Shown here: piece by piece, positions 1 to 7,628 of the stretch
Numbering within the stretch: position 1 is the stretch's first letter
Layout of the letters: every line of letters starts with the position of its first letter
Assembly: GCA_964538375.1 (NCBI GenBank)
Contig: CAZIFQ010000006.1
Span: 62,001-126,000 of the forward strand
Length of the DNA: 64,000 bases
Source of the DNA: JAUUZQ01 sp964538375
Lineage (GTDB): Bacteria; Bacteroidota; Bacteroidia; Bacteroidales; GCA-2748055
Direction of reading: 5' to 3'
Notes under the pieces: generated by a model
The model's database searches: none
Told to the model about the DNA's origin: nothing
The model's input: the letters and a program-made list of their open reading frames with translations, nothing else
Program-made: the position numbers and the translations under genes

Positions 1-318
1 GCTAGTTTTTTAATTAAACACCTGCTGATTGACTGGAGATGGGGAGAGGCCTATTTCGCTCAAAAATTGTTGGATTATGAACTCTCCTCCAACAATGGTA
101 ACTGGCAATGGGCTGCAGGGACCGGCTGCGATGCAGCTCCGTACTTCAGGGTGTTTAATCCTATAACCCAATTGCTAAAATTTGATAAAGAGATGCTGTA
201 TGTCCGGAAATGGATACCGGAAATTGAAACACCAGAATATCCGGAGCCCATTATTGAGCATGCAGCGGCAAGAGCCAGGGCACTTGAAACGTATAAAACA
301 GGCATTAAATTGAAATAA
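1..318 (+). CDS. DNA photolyase/cryptochrome, C-terminal part only
   Basis: Only the last 105 codons are in the window; the frame is open from base 1. The fragment carries the FAD-binding signature of the photolyase/cryptochrome family: WRWGEAYFA, then SNNGNWQWAAGTG, DAAPYFRVFNP and the terminal KFD...YVRKWIPE block. In class I photolyases this helical domain holds the flavin that splits pyrimidine dimers using blue light. The N-terminal antenna domain lies outside the window, so I cannot tell a CPD photolyase from a 6-4 photolyase or cryptochrome. The short tail after WIPEI is typical. The gene ends 83 bases before nhaA on the same strand. Confidence 0.9.
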   Translation, partial: ASFLIKHLLIDWRWGEAYFAQKLLDYELSSNNGNWQWAAGTGCDAAPYFRVFNPITQLLKFDKEMLYVRKWIPEIETPEYPEPIIEHAAARARALETYKTGIKLK

Positions 319-401
319 AATAATCTGCTTGCTAACGATGTAATTTGAAGAACAATTTTTGTTAAGCAGTGCTTACTAGTGTTAATATCAAAAAATGAAA
401 C

Positions 402-1712
402 ATGTTTGAGAAATTGATCCTTACCCCTTTTCAAAGATTCGTAAAAATTGAGAGTTTTAGTGGAATCCTGCTTTTCGGTGCCATGATTGTAGCATTGATC
501 TGGGCCAACTCTGGCTATAGTGATGTTTACCACAATATTTTAAATTTTGAACTTGGTTTCAGTTCTGATAGTTTTAAGCTAACGAAGCCCGTGATCTTGT
601 GGATCAATGATGGTCTAATGGCTATCTTCTTTTTTGTTATTGGTCTTGAGATAAAAAGAGAGCTTCTTATCGGAGAACTCAACACATTTAAAAAGGCCTC
701 CTTCCCTCTTCTTGCCGCAATTGGAGGGATGTCAATACCCCTTGTTATTTACATCATCATGAATAGCAACCCCGAAGCATCTCATGGCTGGGGGATTCCG
801 ATGGCAACGGATATCGCATTTTCCCTTGCAATTCTGACGCTCTTAGGTAAACGTGTACCTCTCAGTTTAAAAATATTTTTAACGGCCTTTGCCATTGTTG
901 ACGATATTGGAGCGGTGATGGTAATCGCAATATTTTATAACACAGGAATTCAATGGATCCTCCTGATTATTGCACTTGCCTTGCTTGCCATCCTGTTTTT
1001 CCTCTCCTACAAAGGAATTTATATGAAATACCTGTTTCTATTTTTTGGTGTGGCTATCTGGGTATTATTCCTAAAAGCCGGGATTCATCCTACCATTGCA
1101 GGTGTTTTAATGGCATTCACTATTCCTATCCGTCAAAAGATTAACGTCAATACATTCATTGACAAATTGTGTGTTATAGTTGACAATATAAAGGGAACAA
1201 AAAATTTACCGGATCAGATTCTGTCGGGTGAGCAACTTGAAGAAATAGATAATCTTGAGGAATGGGCCCACCAGGTGCAGTCCCCTCTTCAACACCTGGA
1301 ACATGTGCTTCACAATTGGGTGTCGTATTTAATTATGCCCATTTTTGCCCTTGCCAATGCTGGAATTGCATTTAATAGCAGTACAAATTTTGATGTATCC
1401 ATAATATTTACAATAGCGGTAGCCCTTTTTGCAGGAAAGATTATTGGTGTCACAGGCTTTTCATTTCTCAGCATTAAGTTAAAGCTTACCGAATTACCGA
1501 AGGATATAAGTAACTGGCAAATCATTGGGGTTGCATCAATTGCAGGCGTGGGATTCACTATGTCAATTTTTATAGCCAACCTTGCATTCGCTGATCATCC
1601 GGACCTTATGGATTCTGCCAAAGCAGGTATCCTGGTTGGTTCAATTATATCGGGAATTACAGGTTATCTCATTTTGAGATTAGCAGGGGGAAAAAAACCA
1701 ACACAAAAATGA
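402..1712 (+). CDS. nhaA: Na+/H+ antiporter NhaA
   Basis: A 436-residue inner-membrane protein with about 12 hydrophobic segments. It shows the NhaA hallmarks: GLEIKRELLIGEL (81-93), ATDIAF with Thr136-Asp137, and VDDIGAV with the adjacent aspartates Asp167/Asp168 that bind Na+ and carry protons in the E. coli enzyme. A lysine in FAGKIIG matches the E. coli Lys300 position. Family members export Na+ (or Li+) in exchange for protons and control pH and salt tolerance. A hydrophilic insert of roughly 45 residues (about 250-300) sits before the LIMPIFALANAG segment, as in other Bacteroidota NhaA. The ATG at 402 gives the expected N-terminus. A 7-bp hairpin without a T-run (1711-1735) overlaps the stop. 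The gene looks monocistronic. Confidence 0.95.
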   Translation: MFEKLILTPFQRFVKIESFSGILLFGAMIVALIWANSGYSDVYHNILNFELGFSSDSFKLTKPVILWINDGLMAIFFFVIGLEIKRELLIGELNTFKKASFPLLAAIGGMSIPLVIYIIMNSNPEASHGWGIPMATDIAFSLAILTLLGKRVPLSLKIFLTAFAIVDDIGAVMVIAIFYNTGIQWILLIIALALLAILFFLSYKGIYMKYLFLFFGVAIWVLFLKAGIHPTIAGVLMAFTIPIRQKINVNTFIDKLCVIVDNIKGTKNLPDQILSGEQLEEIDNLEEWAHQVQSPLQHLEHVLHNWVSYLIMPIFALANAGIAFNSSTNFDVSIIFTIAVALFAGKIIGVTGFSFLSIKLKLTELPKDISNWQIIGVASIAGVGFTMSIFIANLAFADHPDLMDSAKAGILVGSIISGITGYLILRLAGGKKPTQK

Positions 1713-1806
1713 TGTGATTTTCAATTCTTCACATCGTGTAATTATCCCATATATGCAACTTAGATAATCCGCTTGGAATGCTTACTTTTGGAATGAAATA
1801 TTATCT

Positions 1807-2682
1807 ATGAAGAAGCTTTTCAACATCCTCATTTTTATCTCTTTCATTTTCCTGTTTATCTACCTTATCAAGCAGGACCTGATTGTTCCGGAGATCCCTG
1901 AGATAAGCTGGCTCATCATATCATTCCTTTTTGTTTTTGCAGGATTTTACGCAAGCACCTTCAGCTGGCAGGTCGCATTAAAATCACATGGAAAGAAGAT
2001 TTCGCATAAAGAGGCAATCATCTCTCACGGACAGGCCATTTTTGCAAAATATATACCCGGTAAAATATGGGTAATCCTTGGAAGAGCAGGTTATATTTCT
2101 GAAGGAAAAGAGGAGATGAAAAATAATTCCTTTGTCTCCATGAAGGAGCAGATCATATATTTATGGGCCGGATTAGTCATAAGCGCGGTGCCTACTTTCA
2201 TTTTTTACAAATTTAAATGGATATCTATCCTACTGGTCTTTATTATCATCATGATTTCCCTTCTTCTTTTTTCTGCTCCTTTTCACCACTGGGTAATCAA
2301 TATTTTTACGCGGATATTTAAGAAGAAGCTTGACTTTCCTGTAATCAGTTTCAAAAAGTCACTGCCTATTATACTCTCCACTTCACTAATCTGGTTGTTC
2401 TGGACCGTCGGATTTTACATTTTCATGATGGCTTTTTCCGATGATTTAGTACCAATCATGTCCTTCGCTTTTCCATTGAGTGTTAGTTTTGGTGTGCTGG
2501 CAATAATCTTACCCGGCGGATTAGGTTTGAGGGAAGGAATCATCGTGGGCTACCTCACGCTGGCCGGGCTGGATGTGGAAACTGCAACAACTATTTCATT
2601 TATGAATCGCCTTTGGTTTATTAGTGGGGAGGTTTTTATCTTTCTATTGTCGTTTGTTTTGAGGATGTCTAAAAGAGCATAA
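1807..2682 (+). CDS. UPF0104/AglD-type flippase-like membrane protein
   Basis: A 291-residue protein with about eight membrane segments. The C-terminal signature LPGGLGLREGI followed by a conserved region ending in NRLWFISGEV matches the membrane domain shared by lysylphosphatidylglycerol synthase and the UPF0104/AglD family. There is no aminoacyl-transferase domain, so it is the membrane-only form. Related proteins are proposed lipid or polyprenyl-linked substrate translocators; the substrate here is unknown. A TACTTTTG element (1783-1790), matching the Bacteroidota -7 consensus TAnnTTTG, lies 16 bases before the ATG. A weak hairpin at 2702-2715 followed by a T-rich stretch could terminate it. 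It faces the acetylation cluster across a large palindrome. Confidence 0.75.
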   Translation: MKKLFNILIFISFIFLFIYLIKQDLIVPEIPEISWLIISFLFVFAGFYASTFSWQVALKSHGKKISHKEAIISHGQAIFAKYIPGKIWVILGRAGYISEGKEEMKNNSFVSMKEQIIYLWAGLVISAVPTFIFYKFKWISILLVFIIIMISLLLFSAPFHHWVINIFTRIFKKKLDFPVISFKKSLPIILSTSLIWLFWTVGFYIFMMAFSDDLVPIMSFAFPLSVSFGVLAIILPGGLGLREGIIVGYLTLAGLDVETATTISFMNRLWFISGEVFIFLLSFVLRMSKRA

Positions 2683-2766
2683 TTGAACTCATCTCTTCGC
2701 TCCTCTAAGCAGAGGTTCTCTTTTTTAGATTTTTGAATCTCATTGATAGTAGATGATGCGGAAGTA

Positions 2767-2806
2767 AAATATACATATATAAATACGTATTTATATATGT
2801 ATATTT
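2767..2806. repeat. Perfect 40-bp AT-rich palindrome
   Basis: Bases 2767-2786 are the exact reverse complement of 2787-2806 with no spacer; the centre reads ATACGTAT. It sits between two convergent genes. It could form a cruciform or act as a two-way transcription terminator, though it lacks a GC-rich stem. No flanking mobile element is seen. Confidence 0.9.
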
Positions 2807-2867
2807 CATTTTGATCACTCTGGGATCATGGGATCCTCCAGGGATCGGTATTCCACTTCACATACCA

Positions 2868-3992
2868 TTAATCATCAATCATACATCCCACCTTTTCCTC
2901 TTCAAATCCCCATGGAAAATCAGGCAGTGTTGCCTCGGTGGCCATTAAGATAACAATATCACATTCTTCAATTTTTGCCATTCGATCGACCTCATCAAGC
3001 GGAACTTCTTTGTCGATGTGATTGGCATAAATTCTTTTATAATAATACCAGAATTCGCCGTCATGGAATGCGCGATTGCTAAGACCCAGGTTATATAAAC
3101 CCCAGTAGAAACTATCTGCAATAACAATGGACTTAACCGTATCTGCTTTACCCTCGGGATAATGAACCTTTGGGTAGGCTAACTTGTCGCGATTGACCCT
3201 GAAAATAAGGTTCAATCCTTCTTCAATATCCTTGTCAGAGCTTCTGTATTTTCTGCTCAACACTGGCTTATCCCATTCAAATGCCGGCATCACCATACCG
3301 GTCAGATTTTCAGTTTTACTGATCAGTGAATCGATAGCCAGCACCATCCCATAGTAGCTCCAGTGTATGCCGGTCCTGGGATAAAGACAATACTGGGTAG
3401 TATCTTTCATCGACAAAAACCAGGAATTGAAATCGATATGGTTCACTCCCTCTTCCTTACAAAGCTCCACAAAAGTTTCAATATTTGTCGGCCCTTTTTC
3501 AGTATGATACTTGTCGGGGAAATATTCCGGATAGTAAGAGCCCTTCCCTGCTGCAAAGGCAAGAAGCAGAGTTGTTCCCCTGGCAGATAAGCTATCTTGT
3601 ATAAGCTTTAGTTTTCTGACTTTATCCCTGATGACAGCATCTCCTATAAAATCCGTGCCGTAATACGCCTTTATATAATTAGTTTCGTACATATAATTCT
3701 CTTTTCCTAGCACTACACCCCCGGCATAAATCTTGTTGTATAGAGAAAAAGAAACCTGGTTATTGATCTTGACAAAAGTACGCCTGTAACCCATCCTGTC
3801 GTTGAGCGCCTTCTCTGCCTTCGGCTGATATTCCCCTTCAAACCAATCATGGCTGGAGAATTCAGGCACAGCGGCAACTACTACCGCGCCCTTTAAATTC
3901 CTCTTGTTTGGAATATTCGTCAAGTGCTGAAATAAAGGAAGGAGAAGTGCTCCAATCAATATCCATGACCATATGTGTAGTTTCCTCTCCAT
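2868..3992 (-). CDS. AlgJ/AlgX-like SGNH protein for polysaccharide acetylation
   Basis: A 374-residue protein starting with one membrane anchor (about 8-24) and an extracytoplasmic SGNH-type domain. Its IADSF (Ser294) and GIHW (His210) motifs correspond to the Ser and His of the AlgJ/AlgX family, which pass acetyl groups to exopolysaccharide together with an MBOAT protein. The position usually held by the catalytic Asp (D-x-H-W) is Gly208 here. The start was chosen at 3992 because a longer reading would run 96 bases into the upstream MBOAT gene; the MBOAT stop is only two bases away, so translation is probably coupled. It is the last gene of a minus-strand unit GT2-MBOAT-SGNH. The substrate polymer cannot be read from the sequence. 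Confidence 0.75.
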   Translation of the reverse strand: MERKLHIWSWILIGALLLPLFQHLTNIPNKRNLKGAVVVAAVPEFSSHDWFEGEYQPKAEKALNDRMGYRRTFVKINNQVSFSLYNKIYAGGVVLGKENYMYETNYIKAYYGTDFIGDAVIRDKVRKLKLIQDSLSARGTTLLLAFAAGKGSYYPEYFPDKYHTEKGPTNIETFVELCKEEGVNHIDFNSWFLSMKDTTQYCLYPRTGIHWSYYGMVLAIDSLISKTENLTGMVMPAFEWDKPVLSRKYRSSDKDIEEGLNLIFRVNRDKLAYPKVHYPEGKADTVKSIVIADSFYWGLYNLGLSNRAFHDGEFWYYYKRIYANHIDKEVPLDEVDRMAKIEECDIVILMATEATLPDFPWGFEEEKVGCMIDD

Positions 3993-3994
3993 TT

Positions 3995-5417
3995 CTAAAA
4001 TCTGAAATAAATAAATGGATTGAAATCTGAAGTAGTAACTGCACCAAGTGAAAGAATGAAGAGCACTACCACTGCCGCTCCCATCCATATATAACGATTG
4101 CTTGTATATGATTCAAAATACACCAATTGTTCCCATTTTCTTCCAAACTTAAACATGGTCACAAATGAAAAGAATATGGCAATAGGAAGCCAGATCAGGA
4201 ATTGCTCGTGCCCTTCAAAAGAAAAAGATCCAAAATCAAAGGCGAACAATCGTTTATAATAAGCCATCGCCTCAGGAAAAGTATCTAAGCGGAAGACAAC
4301 CCATCCCAGGATTGCAACCAGGAAGGTAAATATTGTTGCCGGAATCTTTCCGATTTTTTCCAACACTTTTTTCAAAAACAGTCGGTCCAACACCAGGAAC
4401 AATCCATGATAAGCACCCCATATTACAAAATTCCATGAAGCACCATGCCACAAACCGGAAATGAGGAAGACGACCCAGAGGTTAAAGAACAATCGTCCTT
4501 TTGTCTTCACCCGGCTTCCCCCAAGTGGTATATAGAGGTAATCGCGCATCCATGAGCTAAGTGTCATGTGCCAGCGTCGCCAAAATTCAGTGATGCTCGT
4601 GGAGATGTATGGATTATTGAAGTTCTCAGGGAAGATGAAACCAATCATCCGACCAATTCCTATAGCCATATCTGAATACCCGGCAAAATCGAAATAAATC
4701 TGGAAACTGTAAGCCAGCAATCCTAACCAGGCAAAAGTGCTACTCATGGTCTCCGTATCCATGGCCATGATGATATCCGCCTGCTGTCCCATGACATTGG
4801 CGATCAGCACTTTCTTAGCCAGTCCGATTACAAACCTGTAGAAGCCGGTTATCCTGTCTGAACCCTTTGCCTCACGGTCAGTGATCTGTTTTGCAATGGT
4901 ATTGAACCTGACAATCGGCCCTGCAATCAGCTGGGGGAACATCACAATATAAAGCAGGAAATCTGTGGCTTTGGACAGCGGATCTCTCACTCTTCTGTAT
5001 ACGTCAAGACAATAGGAGAGACATTGGAATGTATAGAATGATATACCTATGGGTAAAGCTACTGCTGTCCACTTTACTTTTTGTCCACCCAAATTTACCA
5101 GCATATCGTTGAAGTTTTCAACGAAGAAATTGGCGTATTTAAAATATACCAGGACAGAGACATTGATAACCAGCGCAGTAACAAGTAGCAGTTTACGTCG
5201 TCGTTCGTCCTGAGAAGCCGCCATCATTCGGACGATGTAATAAGTTACCAGGGTAGAGCCCACTAAGATGAATATGAATTTCGGGCGCCCCCCAGGCATA
5301 AAATGCAAGACTGAACAACAGGAGTGTATAATTCTTTAACTTCTTAGGTGTGAGGTAATAAAGAAGAAGAAAAATTGGCAGGAAATAAACAAGGAAGAGG
5401 GAACTGGAGAAAACCAT
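3995..5417 (-). pseudogene. MBOAT (AlgI-type) O-acyltransferase, frameshifted at a G6 run
   Basis: Two overlapping reading frames together make one MBOAT protein. The upstream frame (from the ATG at 5417) gives a hydrophobic start and ends its homology at FYAWG; the second frame resumes with PKFIFILVGST and runs to the stop at 3995. The break falls at a run of six C on the plus strand (5288-5293). Removing one base restores a reading of about 473 residues, the normal AlgI length. The second frame keeps the family core: FNNPY, EFWRRWHMTLSSW, YIPLGGSR, the catalytic-His motif LWHGASW and the ending PFIYFRF. Such proteins move acyl groups across the inner membrane to a partner SGNH protein, encoded next. 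The shift may be a sequencing error, a true lesion or a phase-variable switch. Confidence 0.85.
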
Positions 5418-5428
5418 TGTAAGCTTGT

Positions 5429-6529
5429 TTAATTCTGCAATCTGTCGTTATCCTGAATATCCATCCACATGGCAAACAATAGTGCCTGGGATCCCGAGAT
5501 GATCAGGAAGATATAAATCAGTAAGATGCTATTTGCTGTTACAGAACCTGAAACAAAAAAGTTTCTCAATATCTCTACCAAAAAAGGAATTGACACTGCA
5601 AGTAATATCATTGCCATCCAGTATAGCAAGAATAAGGGATGAAAATCTCGCTTGAAGTAGCGGATCCAGATACGTTTAAAGAAGGCCTTAAAAAGCAGCC
5701 ATGAAACACGCGGGATAAGTTTGAAAATTTTCATCTTCGATTGCTCACCAACGCGATATATTGGCTTGATTTCAACTTCTTTAAGGGTGCATTTTGCAAT
5801 ATTCAGCTTCACTAACATATCGTTTGGCATGCCATAGGATTTATAAATAGCCGCGATATTTATCTTTCTGAGTGCATTTAGTGAAATGGCAGTATATCCT
5901 GTCTGTGTATCAGAAACGCGCCAGTACCCTGAGGCCACCTTAGTGAGGATTGACAGGATAGAATTTCCAAAATATCTTGTTTTAGGGATCAGGTGTTTGG
6001 CACTTCTGTGTATCAGGCGATTTCCCTTCACATAATCAATACCTTCATCTATCACCGGTGTGCATATTCCAAGCAGTTCGCCCGGATCCATTTGGCCATC
6101 ACCGGCCATCACCGCTGTACAATCAATATTATTGTCTTTACACCATTTATAACCACGTGCAATAGCGGAACCCACTCCCCCATTTTTCAATTGGTTGATC
6201 AGAATTAACCTGTCTTTCGAATCATTCTTGTTGATTATTTCAGAGGGTACAAACTTATCTATCTCCTTTCTATCAATCTCCTCAAGAAGAAGATCAGCTT
6301 CATTATAGGCAGTTTTCTTAATTTTTAGCGAACCAATCTTATCATTCACAAAGTTTCCATTCTCTTTCCCGAGATAGCCCTTGACCACCTCCAGGGTCTT
6401 ATCTGGTGAAGCATCGTTGATAATCACTATGCGGTCAACAAAATCGGGCATGGTATCAATGACCATTCCAATTTGAGTTTCCTCGTTATATGCAGGGACA
6501 ACTACCCCGATGGTTTTGTTATTCAACAT
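5429..6529 (-). CDS. Family 2 glycosyltransferase (DPM1-like) with C-terminal membrane anchor
   Basis: A 366-residue GT-A fold transferase. It opens with VVVPAYNEE (9-17), has INDASPDKT (38-45) and a DGQMD metal-binding block (144-148), then YVKGNR and the SDTQTGY region common to dolichyl-phosphate-mannose synthase-like enzymes. An insert of about 50 residues (roughly 55-105) lies between the second strand and the GGVGSAIARG motif. Two membrane helices near the C-terminus (about 298-355) anchor it. It probably moves a sugar from a nucleotide donor to a polyprenyl phosphate or a growing glycan. It is first in the unit with MBOAT and SGNH genes (11-base gap), so the sugar is plausibly part of the acetylated polymer. 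Confidence 0.85.
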   Translation of the reverse strand: MLNNKTIGVVVPAYNEETQIGMVIDTMPDFVDRIVIINDASPDKTLEVVKGYLGKENGNFVNDKIGSLKIKKTAYNEADLLLEEIDRKEIDKFVPSEIINKNDSKDRLILINQLKNGGVGSAIARGYKWCKDNNIDCTAVMAGDGQMDPGELLGICTPVIDEGIDYVKGNRLIHRSAKHLIPKTRYFGNSILSILTKVASGYWRVSDTQTGYTAISLNALRKINIAAIYKSYGMPNDMLVKLNIAKCTLKEVEIKPIYRVGEQSKMKIFKLIPRVSWLLFKAFFKRIWIRYFKRDFHPLFLLYWMAMILLAVSIPFLVEILRNFFVSGSVTANSILLIYIFLIISGSQALLFAMWMDIQDNDRLQN

Positions 6530-6848
6530 TTACATTATCCTTTGATCTTCGAAAATACATTCTTTCTGTCACATCTGAAACAACTTCCCCAATAGATTTT
6601 TCTTTACAGTGTTAAAACGAGACAACTCACCCGAAATTTCCTATCAAAATTTATAACTCATAGCAATTTTAAGACCTTTTGACTATTTCTTCAAACAATA
6701 GCAATATTAATTTAAACCTTTCATCGTTCCCTACGTCTAATCCGTATTAAGTTTAATTAACATTATTTAATATCCTATTAAACGATTATTCTGCCTGTTT
6801 TTCTACTTTTGATGAGGCTTACAGTAAAATGAATTAATTCACCTACTT
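6530..6848. other. Divergent intergenic region (319 bp)
   Basis: An AT-rich gap between the divergent glycosyltransferase and GLPGLI genes. On the plus strand TACTTTTG (6804-6811) matches the Bacteroidota -7 element and lies 37 bases before the GLPGLI start; no clear -33 TTTG is found at the right spacing. I see no small gene or RNA here. Confidence 0.5.
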
Positions 6849-7625
6849 ATGAAAAGAATAATCCTTACACCAGCAATACTTCTATTAGCGGGAATGCTAT
6901 TTACTTTTGGACAAGTTACAACCGGGACCGTTGAATATGAAGAGGTAATAAAATTTGAGATTAAGCTTGAAGGTGAGATGAAGGCAATGATGAGAGACAT
7001 GCCCAAAGAAAGAAAAGCAAATCAAGTGCTCTATTTCAACGAGGAGTCCTCCTTGTACACAAAATCTGAGATCACTGTAGAGCAGGACATGACAGGTTTC
7101 AGTGGCGAGCGAAGAGGCAGGGGAATGAGAATGAATGCTCCACACAATATTGTCTATACAGACCTTGAGAAGCAAGAAATAGTTGAGCAGCGTGAATTTA
7201 TGACAAGGATGTTCCTGATTAACCAGGAAATGCCGAAATCTGATTGGAAGATTACTGGCCAGCAGAAAATGATACTTGACTATCCGTGCATGGAAGCAAC
7301 AAAAATTGATACAGCAGGTGTTGTTACATCAGTGTGGTTCTCACCTTCAATTCCTGTTCAGGGTGGTCCTGCTTTGTTTTGCAACTTACCCGGACTTGTG
7401 TTGGAGGTCAATGTCAACGATAGTTCACACGTAATTACAGCACAATCAGTTACTGTTGAAGAACCAAATCAAGATATACTTAAGAAGCCCAGGGAAGGCA
7501 AGAAAGTTACCCAGGAAGAATTTGAACAAATAGTGAAGGAGAAAATGGAAGAGATGGGTATTGAAGGTGACATGAGAGGTCCCGGCAGTGGAAGAGGAAT
7601 GCACATGATAAGAATACATCAATAA
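6849..7625 (+). CDS. GLPGLI family secreted protein
   Basis: A 258-residue protein with a signal peptide (1-21). The family motif appears as GGPALFCNLPGLVLEV (172-187), a variant of the GLPGLI signature that names the family. Known members are periplasmic or outer-membrane-associated proteins of Bacteroidota, often beside TonB-dependent receptors, with no assigned biochemical role. The middle and C-terminal parts are unusually rich in Met, Arg and Gly (RRGRGMRM near 89-96, and the tail after 240), which might bind a metal, but that is inference. The stop lies three bases before the receptor gene, so the two are almost certainly co-transcribed and probably work together. Confidence 0.85.
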   Translation: MKRIILTPAILLLAGMLFTFGQVTTGTVEYEEVIKFEIKLEGEMKAMMRDMPKERKANQVLYFNEESSLYTKSEITVEQDMTGFSGERRGRGMRMNAPHNIVYTDLEKQEIVEQREFMTRMFLINQEMPKSDWKITGQQKMILDYPCMEATKIDTAGVVTSVWFSPSIPVQGGPALFCNLPGLVLEVNVNDSSHVITAQSVTVEEPNQDILKKPREGKKVTQEEFEQIVKEKMEEMGIEGDMRGPGSGRGMHMIRIHQ

Positions 7626-7628
7626 ATT

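Noticed and set aside
1711..1735. Hairpin overlapping the nhaA stop as a terminator
   Set aside because: The 7-bp stem has an 11-base loop and no T-run after it.
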